DNA of 64,000 nt from Dickeya poaceiphila (lineage in GTDB: Bacteria > Pseudomonadota > Gammaproteobacteria > Enterobacterales > Enterobacteriaceae), in assembly GCF_007858975.2 (NCBI RefSeq), contig NZ_CP042220.2, positions 1,860,001-1,924,000 of the forward strand. Direction: 5' to 3'. This document shows, one piece after another, positions 33,528 to 44,058 of this stretch. Made by a program: the position numbers and the translations under genes. Position 1 is the first letter of the stretch. Each line of letters starts with the position of its first letter. The notes beneath the pieces are model-generated. The model was not told the DNA's origin. It did no database searches and saw nothing but the letters and a program-made list of their open reading frames with translations.

Positions 33528-36158
33528 TTATCGTTCCGGTAGCGCTGTTCCCCAGTCGCGCCAGCCAGCCGGTTCTTCGCCGTGCAACAGGAAGTGTTTG
33601 CCAGCTTGTGCGGCAGGGGCCAGCGGAGTAGCCGGCGGCGTAGCAAAGGCGATGCCGCCACGAATAAATTGCTGGAACGTGCCGCTCTTGATGACGCCGC
33701 CGGTCAGGCCAAATTGCAGGTTATAACCAGAGGCCAGCCAGAATACGGAGTTATCACGCACCAGATGAGCGTGGCGTTTACTGATGCGCAGCGCGACCGA
33801 TACCCGATCAGACAATGCGCCGAGCGACAGACCGGTTACCGTGCCGACCTCAATCCCACGGAACAGCACCGGGGTGCCTATCTGTAGCGATCCGGCTTCA
33901 GCGGTGTCAACACTGATGTTCAGGCCATCCTGATAACGGGAGTCGGAAATGGTGGCTTTCTGCAGCTCAAAGCTACGGGTAACGGCGCCGTTACCCGGTT
34001 CGACGTTGATGTAAGGCTGGATCAGCGTTTCCAGATGGTTCACTCCGGCGGCGGAAATTTCCGGCGTCACCACCGAGAAACGGGTGCCGGCGCGGGCGAA
34101 ATGGCGTACATATTCCGGGTACAGCACCGCCTGCACCCGCACTTCATCGCGCTGTTCCGCCAGTTTTAGCGATTCCAGTTGGCCGATATCGATACCGAGA
34201 TAACGGATCGGCATTCCCGCGGAGAGTTTGCTGGCGTCGTAGGTACGCAGCGTGATCCGGCTGCCAATCGCTCTGGCGGCGGTTTCGTTGTTATATAACG
34301 GACGTTTGCCGCCTTGTACGTCGGCAGCGCCGTCCACGTTATCGAAACTAATGGCGCCTTTCAGCGCCCGGCTGAGTGGAGACGCTTGTACCGTCAACCC
34401 TGCGCCGTTGAGTTGCACGCGTGCACCGCCCTCGGCCCAGAAAACGCTATTATCGGTGAGCAATTTGCGGTATTCAGGCCGGATATACACATCAATTTCG
34501 AAGGCTTCCGCTTTGGGACGAATGTGGGTGATTTCACCGACCTGAAATTTACGATACAGCACGACCGAGCCTTCCTGAATATCCGGCAGGCTGTCGGTCA
34601 AGAGTGTCAGTGTCGTCGGCAGGGTAGTGCCCTGAATCCCGGCGCCGGCTTTTTCCCGATCACTATAGAGCGGGTAACGCGACTGGGCATCGCCGGTTGA
34701 ACCCGGCAGCACGGTGACGCCGCCGTTCAGCCACTCCTGGGCGCTGGCGCCTTGCATCTGCACACCGTCAAGTCCCAGCTTGACGTTGACTCGGCTGCTG
34801 GCGATGAACTGACTGTCTTTGTGCAGCAGGTGACGGTATTGACGATCAATGACCGCGCTAAAATTGACGCCGTTATCGGTTAGCGTGCGTTGAACAATGC
34901 GGCCAATTTGTACGCCATGCAGCATAACCGGCTGGCCGCTGTCGATGCCGTAACTCTGGCTGGCGGTTAATTCAACAATGAGCGCACCCGGTTGCTGTAG
35001 CTGCTGCTGGGTGGCGTCAGTGACGGTGAAGTGCTGTTGCGGCTCGCCATCGCCGGGAACCAGCGTCAGCGTGGTACCGCCCAGCAGACCTGGCAGGTTG
35101 AGGTCGCTTAGCGACAGACGCGGCGTGGCCAGTTCGATCTGGGTGTTTTCCCGCATCAGCGGCACTACCGATGGGTCAACAATCAATTCTCCGGTAACGC
35201 GCTGGTTCGCCTCAAGGGTGAGTCGTTGCAGCGTGCCGACCTCTAATCCCTGATACAGCAGTGGCGTATGTCCGGCCTGTAGCTTGTCGCCGGAAGGCAA
35301 GTCCAGCGTAATCTGTACACCACGCTGGCTGCGCGCCAGATCCGGGTACAGTTCGTAGTTCTGATCCGCTGCTGCAGGCTCGCCCTGTTCAGGGGAGTCA
35401 AAGGCGACCGCGCCGTTAACCAGCGCAGACAGATTTTGCATCTCGACGGTGGCACCGCTGAGACTGACGTCTGCTTTCAAACCGGAGACGTTCCAGAATC
35501 GGCTGTTCTTTTTCACCAGAGCGGTAAAACGGCGATCAATCAACACATCGATCATCACGCCGCGATGATCGGCATTAACGCTGTAATCGTACACTTTCCC
35601 GACGGGAATTTTGCGAAAATAGACCAGTGACCCCGCATTCAACGAGCCGAGATCGTCGGCGTGCAGGTGCACCAACAATTCTCCGCTGTTAACACGGTAT
35701 TTGGGTTGGTTGTCTTGTGCGGTGAAATGGCTGGCGGGATCGCCGTGACCGGGCAACATGCCGATGTAATTGCCGCCGACCAACGCATCCAACCCGGACA
35801 CCCCGGCCAGCGAGGCTTTGGGCGTCACCAGCCAGAACTGTGTACCGTTGCGCAGCGCGTCTTTCATGTCGCTACGAATGCTGGCGATGACCTGAATAGT
35901 GCGCAAATCATCGCTGAGTTTTATGTTGCGCACGGTGCCGACTTCAACCCCCTGATAGCGCACTGGCGTACGGCCAGGGACGATGCCGTCCGCCGACACG
36001 AAATCGATAGTTACCGTTGCGCCACGCTCCTGCTGGTTGGTGTAAAGCAGCCAGCCGGCGATCAGCAGCGCGATAAAAGGCAGCAGCCAGAATGGCGACA
36101 GGCGACGTCGGGTTTTGACATTGGCTTCAGTGGGGGGCATCGGCGTTGGGTTTTGCAT
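33528..36158 (-). CDS. letB: LetB (YebT) intermembrane lipid transport tunnel, seven MCE domains
   Basis: 876 residues (E. coli LetB 877). After a cytoplasmic tail, one membrane helix at about 21-41 leads to seven consecutive MCE modules. Each begins with a form of G-x-x-V-x-Y-x-G-x-x-V-G (for example VRYQGVEVGTV, LLYQGLEVGTL, VLYRKFQVGEI, IRYLGIDIGQL, VLFRGIEVGTV). In E. coli LetB stacks seven hexameric rings into a tunnel across the periplasm and carries phospholipids between the membranes. An AGGATAACC ribosome site precedes the ATG. It lies 17 nt after letA, the same operon. Confidence 0.94.
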   Translation of the reverse strand: MQNPTPMPPTEANVKTRRRLSPFWLLPFIALLIAGWLLYTNQQERGATVTIDFVSADGIVPGRTPVRYQGVEVGTVRNIKLSDDLRTIQVIASIRSDMKDALRNGTQFWLVTPKASLAGVSGLDALVGGNYIGMLPGHGDPASHFTAQDNQPKYRVNSGELLVHLHADDLGSLNAGSLVYFRKIPVGKVYDYSVNADHRGVMIDVLIDRRFTALVKKNSRFWNVSGLKADVSLSGATVEMQNLSALVNGAVAFDSPEQGEPAAADQNYELYPDLARSQRGVQITLDLPSGDKLQAGHTPLLYQGLEVGTLQRLTLEANQRVTGELIVDPSVVPLMRENTQIELATPRLSLSDLNLPGLLGGTTLTLVPGDGEPQQHFTVTDATQQQLQQPGALIVELTASQSYGIDSGQPVMLHGVQIGRIVQRTLTDNGVNFSAVIDRQYRHLLHKDSQFIASSRVNVKLGLDGVQMQGASAQEWLNGGVTVLPGSTGDAQSRYPLYSDREKAGAGIQGTTLPTTLTLLTDSLPDIQEGSVVLYRKFQVGEITHIRPKAEAFEIDVYIRPEYRKLLTDNSVFWAEGGARVQLNGAGLTVQASPLSRALKGAISFDNVDGAADVQGGKRPLYNNETAARAIGSRITLRTYDASKLSAGMPIRYLGIDIGQLESLKLAEQRDEVRVQAVLYPEYVRHFARAGTRFSVVTPEISAAGVNHLETLIQPYINVEPGNGAVTRSFELQKATISDSRYQDGLNISVDTAEAGSLQIGTPVLFRGIEVGTVTGLSLGALSDRVSVALRISKRHAHLVRDNSVFWLASGYNLQFGLTGGVIKSGTFQQFIRGGIAFATPPATPLAPAAQAGKHFLLHGEEPAGWRDWGTALPER

Positions 36159-36175
36159 GGTTATCCTACTAATTA

Positions 36176-37411
36176 TTAATCGTTATCCCATATCAGTCGG
36201 CTATCCAGCCACTCGACGGACAATATGGTCAAAATAACGGCGGCGCCAAAATAGAACGCCGCGGGTCCCATGGTAAAGGCAAGCAATTGGTCGCGGTTAA
36301 CCAGCGACATGGTCAGGGCGATGACGAACAGGTCGAGCATCGACCAGCGACCGATCCAGTTCATCAGACGTAATAACCGCATACGCGTCATCTGGCTGTA
36401 TTGCACCCGAAAATGAATACTGAGCAACAGGAAAGAGGTGATGACTACCTTGCTGAACGGCACCAGAATACTGGCGATGAAAACCACCAACGCCACGGGA
36501 ATATTCCCGGCGGCCAGTGACATAATGCCTGAGAAAATCGTGTCTTCCCGGCGAACGCCGTTGACGTAAATCACCGAAATCGGCATCAGATTGGCGGGCA
36601 GCAGCAAGATGACGGCGGAAATCAACGCTGCCCAGGATTTTTGCAAGCTATAAGGACGCCGCCGCGTGAGTGGGGTATGGCAACGTTGACAGCGGCCCAG
36701 ATTATCTGGCTCGGCGGTAAAATGGCAGGACAGGCAGACCAGCGCCTGCGGCGAGTTCGTGACGCGCTGTGGATAGTAGCGCTGCCAGAGTTGCTCGCTA
36801 TTCAGATGAATCAATGTCAACAGACTGAGCGCTATCAGCGCCAGAAATGCCAGCAACCCGTTGCCGGGCAGGACCTCGGAAAATTCACGTACTTTAATTG
36901 ATGCGACCGCCAGACCGACCAGATACACATCCAGCATGACCCACTCTTTCAGGCGTTCGAAGAGCAGCAGCACTGGGCGCAGGTTCATGCCGACACGGGG
37001 GGCGAAAAACAGATACAGCAGGGCGAATACCAGCGTCAGTGGTGCGCCGATAGTACAAAATGCGACGATGCTGGCGGTGACCGGGTGTCCCTGACGCGTG
37101 ATTTGCCAGATGCCTTCCAGCAGACTGGCACTGATTGATACGCCCAGCAAGCGGATATTAAGCAGTGGCTCGGTATAGGCGAAGGGCATCAGCACCAGCA
37201 TGGCAAATGCCATTGCCGCGAGTCGGGAAATAGGCCAGTCTCGACCGCTGCCGATGCGCGCCGCGCAGCGCGGACAATGGCCATGTTGATGGCGTTTAAG
37301 CCGGGGCAACATAAATAATTGGTCGCATTGTGGGCAACGTTGCAGGCGGCGCGGCGCGGTTGGCGGCAAATCAGCCGGCCCGGCAGACGGGGCGGCGTTA
37401 TAAATTTTCAT
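36176..37411 (-). CDS. letA: LetA (YebS) inner-membrane partner of LetB, PqiA family
   Basis: About 411 residues from the ATG at 37411 ([12 protein letters not shown]), which has a GGAA ribosome site; the frame opens earlier at 37474. It has two PqiA repeats. Each starts with a zinc-ribbon-like pair of CxxC motifs (CPQCDQL...CPRCAAR and CLSCHFT...CQRCHTP) and has about four membrane helices. It works with LetB in lipid trafficking and is the upstream gene of the pair. Confidence 0.92.
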   Translation of the reverse strand: MKIYNAAPSAGPADLPPTAPRRLQRCPQCDQLFMLPRLKRHQHGHCPRCAARIGSGRDWPISRLAAMAFAMLVLMPFAYTEPLLNIRLLGVSISASLLEGIWQITRQGHPVTASIVAFCTIGAPLTLVFALLYLFFAPRVGMNLRPVLLLFERLKEWVMLDVYLVGLAVASIKVREFSEVLPGNGLLAFLALIALSLLTLIHLNSEQLWQRYYPQRVTNSPQALVCLSCHFTAEPDNLGRCQRCHTPLTRRRPYSLQKSWAALISAVILLLPANLMPISVIYVNGVRREDTIFSGIMSLAAGNIPVALVVFIASILVPFSKVVITSFLLLSIHFRVQYSQMTRMRLLRLMNWIGRWSMLDLFVIALTMSLVNRDQLLAFTMGPAAFYFGAAVILTILSVEWLDSRLIWDND

Positions 37412-37721
37412 ATTTCCTGCAAGAAGGTTAACAGGACAGGTATTATCATAGTGTAACTGAATGATGAATGACACAAAATCACTGCTACTCTTGTCAACTA
37501 ATTGTCAGCTAATTATGAGGGTGACATCAAAAGGTAATTGGTGCGGCAACGGCAAGATGCCAGACGATGGAATAGAAACCACATCTGGTGGCAACGCTGT
37601 GTGGTGAAAGTTGGGCTGACAAGAGAAATCCTGTAGCATCCTGATGCGAAACTTTATGTAATGTGACGTGGGCGTCAGCCGTTGGGCGTTCCATAAAAAC
37701 AATTTCTGCCTATTGCAAGCG

Positions 37722-38228
37722 ATGAAAAAAGAACAATTCTACGATGAACTGGTACGTGATCTGACTGCGCTGATTGCCGGTGAAGATCGCTTCCTCACGA
37801 TTTTATCAAACAGCAGCGCATTACTGTTTGAACGATTGGATGGTGTGAATTGGGCCGGCTTTTATTTGCTGGATGGCGATACGCTGTTTCTGGGGCCGTT
37901 TCAAGGGCGCCCGGCTTGCGTGCGTATTCCAGCAGGGAAAGGGGTCTGTGGTCGGGCGGTCGCGGAAAACCGTATCCAACGGGTTGGCGATGTGCATGAG
38001 TTTCCCGGTCATATCGCCTGTGATGCCGCCAGTAATGCCGAGATAGTGCTGCCGCTGACGGTCGATGGACAGTTGATTGGCGTACTGGATATCGACAGCA
38101 CCGTTTATCACCGTTTTGATGCAGAGGATGAAGACGGGCTAAACGCTGTCGTGGCCGTGCTATGCCGCCAATTGTCACAAAGCGACGTGCTGGCTTTCAT
38201 CAATTCTCTTACGTTGCGACAAGGATAA
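37722..38228 (+). CDS. msrC: free methionine-(R)-sulfoxide reductase (GAF type)
   Basis: 168 residues from the ATG at 37722 (MKKEQFYDELVRDL); E. coli MsrC has 165. A single GAF fold carries the three reactive cysteines (RPACVRIP, GKGVCGRAV and HIACDA). It reduces free, not protein-bound, Met-R-sulfoxide. The ribosome site is weak. It is divergent from letA and followed by proQ, as in E. coli. Confidence 0.92.
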   Translation: MKKEQFYDELVRDLTALIAGEDRFLTILSNSSALLFERLDGVNWAGFYLLDGDTLFLGPFQGRPACVRIPAGKGVCGRAVAENRIQRVGDVHEFPGHIACDAASNAEIVLPLTVDGQLIGVLDIDSTVYHRFDAEDEDGLNAVVAVLCRQLSQSDVLAFINSLTLRQG

Positions 38229-38312
38229 CGTAGCAATTGCCGATGGCGTCATTATAATGACGCCTGTTCATGCCTGCGCTGGTTGGCAAACCCGTTGTAA
38301 TCAGGAAATTTC

Positions 38313-39044
38313 ATGGAAAATCAACCTAAGTTGAACAGTAGTAAAGAAGTGATCGCCTATCTGGCAGAGCGTTTTCCGCTCTGTTTCACGCTTGAAGGCG
38401 AAGCGCGTCCGTTAAAGATTGGTATTTTTCAAGATCTGGTCGAACGCGTGTCCGAATCCGAACACGTCAGCAAGACGCAGTTGCGCTCTGCGCTCCGTCT
38501 GTATACGTCGAGCTGGCGCTATCTGTATGGCGTCAAGCTAGGTGCCCAACGTGTCGATCTTGACGGTAATCCCTGTGGTGAGCTTGAGCAGCAGCATGTA
38601 GAACATGCGCGCAAGCAACTGGAAGAAGCCAAAGCCCGCGTTCAGGCACAGCGTGCAGAACAGCAGGCGAAGAAGCGTGAGTCCGGTGAGGCTGAGCCAT
38701 CCCGCCCACGCCCGTCTGCTGGCAGAAATGCCCCGCGCCGTGAGCGCGATGCCGCTGGCACTGCACCACGCAAGCCGCGTCCATCTTCTCCCCGTTCCGC
38801 ACAGACTGCTTCTCCGTCATCCGATAAATCCCAGCCCCGTCAGCCGAAAGCAGCCCGTGCGGCACAACCGGAACGGCAGGCGGTGACGGATATTTCCAGC
38901 CTGCAGATAGGCCAGGAAATCAAAGTCAGGGCTGGTAAAAATGCCATGGATGCCACTGTGCTTGAGATCGCCAAAGATGGAGTCAGGGTACAGCTGGCTT
39001 CTGGTATGGCGATGATCGTACGCGCAGAACATTTACAGTTCTGA
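38313..39044 (+). CDS. proQ: RNA chaperone ProQ
   Basis: 243 residues (E. coli 232). The N-terminal FinO-like RNA-binding domain is about 5-120 ([36 protein letters not shown]). A long basic, Pro/Ser/Arg-rich linker follows (about 120-190). A small C-terminal KOW/Hfq-like domain is about 190-243 ([20 protein letters not shown]). It binds many small RNAs and 3' UTRs. A TCAGGAAAT ribosome site is present. It lies 19 nt before prc, so the two are probably cotranscribed. Confidence 0.94.
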   Translation: MENQPKLNSSKEVIAYLAERFPLCFTLEGEARPLKIGIFQDLVERVSESEHVSKTQLRSALRLYTSSWRYLYGVKLGAQRVDLDGNPCGELEQQHVEHARKQLEEAKARVQAQRAEQQAKKRESGEAEPSRPRPSAGRNAPRRERDAAGTAPRKPRPSSPRSAQTASPSSDKSQPRQPKAARAAQPERQAVTDISSLQIGQEIKVRAGKNAMDATVLEIAKDGVRVQLASGMAMIVRAEHLQF

Positions 39045-39063
39045 TACGGAGGCCGACCAGGGC

Positions 39064-41085
39064 ATGAACAAATTTGTTAAAGCAGTCGCGTTAACCTGGC
39101 TTTTGCTGTCTGGATGCACGCTTGCCAGTGAGAATATCACTCGTGCGGATCAAATCCCTCAATTGCAGCCGGAAATGCAACATGCCACCGTCAGTGAACG
39201 TGTTGCGTCTCGGTTCCTGCGTTCCCACTATCGTCAGTTCATGCTGGATGCGCAGTTTTCCGGCAAGATCTTTGATCGCTACCTCAACATGCTGGATTAC
39301 AGCCATAACGTGTTGTTGGCTTCCGACGTGGCGCAGTTTTCCGGTCAAAAAGGCGAATTGGGCGATAACCTGAAAAACGGCAAACTTACCCTGCCGTACG
39401 CCATGTACAATCTGGCCCAAAAGCGCCGTTTCGAACGCTATCAGTACGCGCTGACGCTGCTGGAAAAGCCTATCAATCTGAACGGAAACGATTTTATTGA
39501 TCTTGATCGCGCCAAAGCGCCCTGGCCGCAAAATGTTGATGAACTCAACGCGTTGTGGGATGCCAAGGTCAAATATGACTGGCTGAGTCTGAAACTGACC
39601 GGCAAGGCCGATGCAGAAATCAAGGAAACGCTGACCAAACGTTATCAGTTTGCCATTCGCCGTCTGGTACAGGCCAACAGCGAAGACGTGTTTCAGTTGA
39701 TTATGAATGCCTTTGCGCGGGAGATCGATCCGCACACCAGTTATCTGTCGCCACGCAATACTGAACAGTTCAATACCGAGATGAGCCTGTCGCTGGAAGG
39801 CATCGGCGCGGTGTTGCAGATGGATGAAGATTACACCGTCATCAACTCCATGGTGCCGGGTGGCCCGGCGGCGAAAAGTAAACGCATTAGTGTTGGTGAT
39901 CGTATCGTGGGCGTAGGTCAAGCCGGCAAGCCGGTGGTCGATGTGATTGGCTGGCGTCTTGATGATGTGGTGGCGTTGATCAAGGGACCGAAAGGCAGCA
40001 AAGTGCGTCTGGAAGTGCTGCCGGCAGGCAAGGGCACTAAAACGCAAACCATCACGCTGACCCGCGAGCGCATCCGACTGGAAGATCGTGCGGTGAAAAT
40101 GTCTATTAAGGATGCCGGTAAAGACAAAGTCGGGGTGCTGGATATTCCCGGTTTCTATGTTGGGCTGACGGATGACGTGAAAGTTCAGTTGCAAAAACTG
40201 GAAAAAGAGCACGTCAGCAGCATCATCATTGACCTGCGTGGCAACGGCGGCGGTGCGCTGACGGAAGCGGTCAGTCTGTCTGGATTGTTCATTCCCACCG
40301 GGCCGGTAGTACAGGTGCGCGACAACAACGGTAAAGTGCGCGAAGACAGCGATACTGACGACACCATTTATTACAAAGGTCCACTGGTGGTGCTGGTTGA
40401 TCGCTTTAGCGCTTCGGCGTCGGAAATTTTCGCGGCAGCGATGCAGGATTATGGCCGTGCGCTGATTGTTGGAGAACCGACCTTCGGCAAGGGTACGGTG
40501 CAGCAGTACCGCTCTCTCAACCGCATTTACGATCAGATGTTGCGACCGGAATGGCCTGCATTGGGTTCTGTGCAATACACCATCCAGAAATTCTACCGCA
40601 TCAACGGCGGCAGCACCCAGCGTAAAGGGGTCACACCCGATATCGTGATGCCAACTGGCAACGAGGTAGTGGATACAGGCGAGAAGTTTGAAGATAACGC
40701 TTTGCCGTGGGACAGCATCAAACCCGCCAGTTATACGGTGATGGGTGATATGAAACCGCTGTTGCCAGGACTGCTTGATCAGCATAACGCGCGTATCGCC
40801 AGGGACCCGGAATTCCAGTTCATCCAGCAGGATGTGGCCCGTTATCAGGAAATGAAAGCGAAACGTAACCACGTGTCGCTGAATCTGGTTCAGCGCCAGA
40901 AAGAAAATAACGAAGATGAGGCCACGCGTCTGCAGCGCATCAATGATCGGTTGAAGCGTCAGGGAAAACCGTTGTTGAAGACGTTGGATGATTTGCCGAA
41001 GGATTATCAGGACCCGGATGCGTACCTGAATGAAACCGTCCAGATTGCGGAAGACTTGTCTAAACAGGAAGCGAAACCGCAGTGA
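39064..41085 (+). CDS. prc: tail-specific (C-terminal processing) protease Prc/Tsp
   Basis: 673 residues (E. coli 682), with a Sec signal peptide at about 1-21. The N-terminal helical region is ATVSERVASRF onward. The PDZ domain is about 240-330 (GIGAVLQMDEDYTVINSMV). The Ser-Lys dyad is in VDRFSASASEIFAAA and VGEPTFGKGTVQQ. It is a periplasmic protease for unfolded or C-terminally tagged proteins, also cutting FtsI and MepS in E. coli. The first residues contain LLSGC, a lipobox-like sequence not present in E. coli Prc, so lipidation cannot be excluded. Confidence 0.95.
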   Translation: MNKFVKAVALTWLLLSGCTLASENITRADQIPQLQPEMQHATVSERVASRFLRSHYRQFMLDAQFSGKIFDRYLNMLDYSHNVLLASDVAQFSGQKGELGDNLKNGKLTLPYAMYNLAQKRRFERYQYALTLLEKPINLNGNDFIDLDRAKAPWPQNVDELNALWDAKVKYDWLSLKLTGKADAEIKETLTKRYQFAIRRLVQANSEDVFQLIMNAFAREIDPHTSYLSPRNTEQFNTEMSLSLEGIGAVLQMDEDYTVINSMVPGGPAAKSKRISVGDRIVGVGQAGKPVVDVIGWRLDDVVALIKGPKGSKVRLEVLPAGKGTKTQTITLTRERIRLEDRAVKMSIKDAGKDKVGVLDIPGFYVGLTDDVKVQLQKLEKEHVSSIIIDLRGNGGGALTEAVSLSGLFIPTGPVVQVRDNNGKVREDSDTDDTIYYKGPLVVLVDRFSASASEIFAAAMQDYGRALIVGEPTFGKGTVQQYRSLNRIYDQMLRPEWPALGSVQYTIQKFYRINGGSTQRKGVTPDIVMPTGNEVVDTGEKFEDNALPWDSIKPASYTVMGDMKPLLPGLLDQHNARIARDPEFQFIQQDVARYQEMKAKRNHVSLNLVQRQKENNEDEATRLQRINDRLKRQGKPLLKTLDDLPKDYQDPDAYLNETVQIAEDLSKQEAKPQ

Positions 41086-41115
41086 AGGTGTGCTGATTAG
41101 CAACGAGTAATCAAT

Positions 41116-41148
41116 AAAAAGCCCGGTTCAGGAAAACCGGGCTTTTTT
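41116..41148. terminator. bidirectional terminator between prc and the DUF481 gene
   Basis: AAGCCCGGTT pairs with AACCGGGCTT, flanked by five A on the left and six T on the right. It can serve both convergent genes. Confidence 0.9.
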
Positions 41149-41221
41149 ATGGACATCTTTCTCGATAAACAAGGTCGGGAAACGGTTCCTGTGACCGCCA
41201 CAGGAACCTAAGACCGCAGAA

Positions 41222-42277
41222 TTACCAGCCGACGCCAAGACCCAGCGAGTACAGCGTATCGTTGACGTTACCTTGAACGCTTTCGGTACGGTTGCGGGAT
41301 ACTTTCATACTGACGGATGACCAGTCGGTGACTTTGAAGCGCAGACCGGCACCCGCTTTCAAGTAGAGAGACGTAGTGCTGTCAAACGAACGGCCCACTT
41401 CACCATCGGTGAACAATTCGGTGCGTTTACCAAACAGGAAGCGGTTGTAGTCCCACTTCAGCCCACCAGAATAGAAGTTATCTTGGTTGTCATTCTGATA
41501 AATAAAGGTCTGAGAGTTTATCAGCGTGGTAATAGCGAACGCGCCCAGATCGTTATCCCAGAACTGGTAACCCGGACCCGTACCGACAGAACGGTTAATC
41601 TTGATGTTTTCCACCCAGTCGCGTTTGTATTCATAGCGACCCTGCCAGAACCAGTGCTCGTCAATGAATTTATCCAGCGCGTATTCCCCGGCGGCGTTTT
41701 TGGTGCTTTCCACATTGTCTTCTTTGGTCATGTGGTAGCTGGCATCCAGATTGTGACGCCAGGTGCCGTGACGCAGGCGGGTACTCAGCGTGGCATCGCG
41801 GTTGTCGGTTTCAGTGGAGCTTTTCTTGTGGGCCAGGCTAACGTCGATATTGCCTTTCCAGGAGAAATCCTCCACCCAGCGGTGTGGTACGACCATCGAA
41901 TTGATATCAGACAGCGGCAGCGTTTCCTGACCGGCGCTGACCTGCTGACCATCTACGCTTGCCGGTTGGGCAACGATGGCGCGTGAACTGTCAGAGGCTT
42001 TGATCGAGGGATAAAGTACGCCTTTTTCGTAGCGTTGACCCTGGATCACCATCCCGTGGTCGGTTTGGAAGGTTTTGACTTTGTCCCAGGTGACCGACAT
42101 GGTGTCGGCATAATCGGTTTTGATGAACAACTTGCCGCTATCCAGCAGCGTAATCTGGCCGCTGATCTTATCACCATTGGTTAACCAGATGGTGTCCGCA
42201 TGGCTGGTGGAAATGCCTGCGGCACTGAGGGTGATGAACAAGCTCAGCGACGAAAGTGCGTGTTTGGAATATGTCAT
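41222..42277 (-). CDS. DUF481 outer-membrane beta-barrel protein (YdiY-like)
   Basis: 351 residues with a signal peptide ending SHADT. After it comes a small LSm-like beta domain (TIWLTNGDKISGQITLLDSG, IKTDYADTMSVTWDKV). The C-terminal about 210 residues are alternating amphipathic beta strands ending in Trp, the signature of a barrel inserted by Bam. It belongs to the DUF481 family (salt-induced outer-membrane protein, YdiY). Function unknown. It is monocistronic. Confidence 0.8.
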   Translation of the reverse strand: MTYSKHALSSLSLFITLSAAGISTSHADTIWLTNGDKISGQITLLDSGKLFIKTDYADTMSVTWDKVKTFQTDHGMVIQGQRYEKGVLYPSIKASDSSRAIVAQPASVDGQQVSAGQETLPLSDINSMVVPHRWVEDFSWKGNIDVSLAHKKSSTETDNRDATLSTRLRHGTWRHNLDASYHMTKEDNVESTKNAAGEYALDKFIDEHWFWQGRYEYKRDWVENIKINRSVGTGPGYQFWDNDLGAFAITTLINSQTFIYQNDNQDNFYSGGLKWDYNRFLFGKRTELFTDGEVGRSFDSTTSLYLKAGAGLRFKVTDWSSVSMKVSRNRTESVQGNVNDTLYSLGLGVGW

Positions 42278-42458
42278 GATGTCAGATAAAACAGTGGGTG
42301 ACTAAAAGTGAAAGACGCCGTTCAGACGGCCTGCCGATGTATCGATATACCGGTTAATTCCGGCGAGGCAAACATTAACAGGAATCGCGCTGCGCCTCTA
42401 GGTATAAGTGTCCTACAATTAGAATGGAAATTGTTATAAACGGTGTGATTAATGATTT

Positions 42459-42512
42459 ACGGCTATAACGGTGACAACGATCACATCGCCGTGATATCAC
42501 CGTAATAGCCGT
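42459..42512 (-). terminator. long hairpin after the acyltransferase gene
   Basis: ACGGCTATAACGGTGA pairs with TCACCGTAATAGCCGT with one mismatch around a 22-nt loop that itself contains inverted sequence. It sits 12 bp past the acyltransferase stop. No strong U-run is present. Confidence 0.55.
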
Positions 42513-42523
42513 TGTTATCAGGA

Positions 42524-43792
42524 TCAGGCTGTGCTGTGGGAGGTTTGAAAACGTCGGGCCAGGAAACGTTCGGTCAGCGACTGCTTCATGCGCACCACGA
42601 CCTGCTCCTGGAATACCACGCACAGTGCGATAGTCGTCAGCAGGAATACGCCATAGCCGGTCATAGACAATTCCACTTTTCCTGCCGCATCGATGCAGGC
42701 CGCCCAATTAGTGAAGCATTGCAACGGGTTGCCGCGCAGCAACTGTTCCAGCGTCCTGAACAGATTAAACAAAGGCACATGCAGGGCAAAAATCGACAGT
42801 GACGCTGCGCCTAAACGCGTTGCCCAGGTTTTCAACGTTTCACTGTTCGGCTCGCGGGCGTAAGCACACAGGCACACCAGCGCCACCTGCGCAGGCAATA
42901 ACAAGCCGTTATGTAGCAGGAAATACCAGTAATGATTGCCATGCGTAAACAGCCAGGTCGCCACAATAAAGCTCAGACCGATAAAAACGCACCATGCTTT
43001 ACGTTGTACATGGCTCAGTGTTGGTACGTTACCGTCCCGATATTGACGAAATATAGCGTAGGCCAGTATCCCGGCGAGAAATTCCGGTAGCCGCAACAAC
43101 GGGTTGCGTTGCAGTAAGCCGGTATAGGGCACGCCATACAATTGATGCCATACTGCCCATATTGGCGGTAGCAGATACAGTAAGCAGACTGCTGCCAGCC
43201 ACAGGTGCGGGTAACGGCTGGATGACAGCCGTGGTGCCAACATCGGGAACAGCAGATAGAAGAAAAATAGCGTTGAAATCGACCACAGCGGTGCATTGAA
43301 AGTCAGGAAATAGGGGTTCCATGCCTGTAGCATGAATAATTGCAGCAAGCCGTTAAAGGCCAGTTGAGCATTGTCCATATAATGGCGCAAGGTTTCCGGC
43401 GCGACGCTGGGATCGTTATTGTCGTAGATAACGAAGCGGGCGCTGGCAACCTGACCTTCCGGCGGAATCGCCAGCCAATGCATCAGGCTGACCGCTACGA
43501 TAGAGGAAACCAGGCCGATGATATGGATTGGGTATAAATTAAATAACCGTCTGGCCAGAAAATGCCGGGCGGGTTCCCGCAACTGACCCTCGCGTAGATA
43601 GACATGCGTCAGAAGAAAGCCAGACAACACAAAGAAAGTACTGGTGGCGAAGAATCCCATGCTGGTCAGTTCGCTTAGAAAAGGAATTTTTTCACGCAGC
43701 GGGTAGACATGTATGGTGTGGTAGACCATGACATAACACCCAAGCAAAAATCGGAGCCATTCCAGCCCAATAAATCGTTCTCTGACTTTCAT
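42524..43792 (-). CDS. acyltransferase-3 family membrane protein
   Basis: 422 residues with about ten to eleven membrane helices and the family start GLEWLRFLLGCYVMVYHTIH. The conserved His lies in helix 1; FFVLSGFLLTHVY is the next family block. Acyltransferase-3 enzymes move acetyl or other acyl groups to sugars of O-antigen, exopolysaccharide or other carriers. No polysaccharide genes are adjacent, so the acceptor is unknown. Confidence 0.85.
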   Translation of the reverse strand: MKVRERFIGLEWLRFLLGCYVMVYHTIHVYPLREKIPFLSELTSMGFFATSTFFVLSGFLLTHVYLREGQLREPARHFLARRLFNLYPIHIIGLVSSIVAVSLMHWLAIPPEGQVASARFVIYDNNDPSVAPETLRHYMDNAQLAFNGLLQLFMLQAWNPYFLTFNAPLWSISTLFFFYLLFPMLAPRLSSSRYPHLWLAAVCLLYLLPPIWAVWHQLYGVPYTGLLQRNPLLRLPEFLAGILAYAIFRQYRDGNVPTLSHVQRKAWCVFIGLSFIVATWLFTHGNHYWYFLLHNGLLLPAQVALVCLCAYAREPNSETLKTWATRLGAASLSIFALHVPLFNLFRTLEQLLRGNPLQCFTNWAACIDAAGKVELSMTGYGVFLLTTIALCVVFQEQVVVRMKQSLTERFLARRFQTSHSTA

Positions 43793-44058
43793 TCTCTTTT
43801 TCCTCTGGTTAATCCTGACGAAAGCGCAATGAAACGCCGAACAAAAAGTAAGTCTAAGAAAGAAATATGGGGAAATATCTAGGAAAATGGCGATAAAGTA
43901 CTAAAAGTTATGAATTTGTGTTACTGGGCTGTTCTTTTGTAAATGGTTTGTGTTGGAGTGTATTGCAGTATTTTTGTGTGTGATTTTGCCGTATTTTGTG
44001 TGCGACTTTGCCGTAAGAAAGAAGAGAGCGCCAGCCATGTTCTGGCTGGCGTTGCTTG

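Noticed and set aside
39091..41103. A 670-codon open frame antisense to prc
   Set aside because: It mirrors prc exactly, has no ribosome site and reads like a high-GC codon shadow (His/Gln/Arg rich). prc itself is certain.
43793..44058. Small gene between narL and the acyltransferase gene (frame near 43950-44138)
   Set aside because: It overlaps the narL 3' end, is hydrophobic by chance of a T-rich tract, and has no convincing start.
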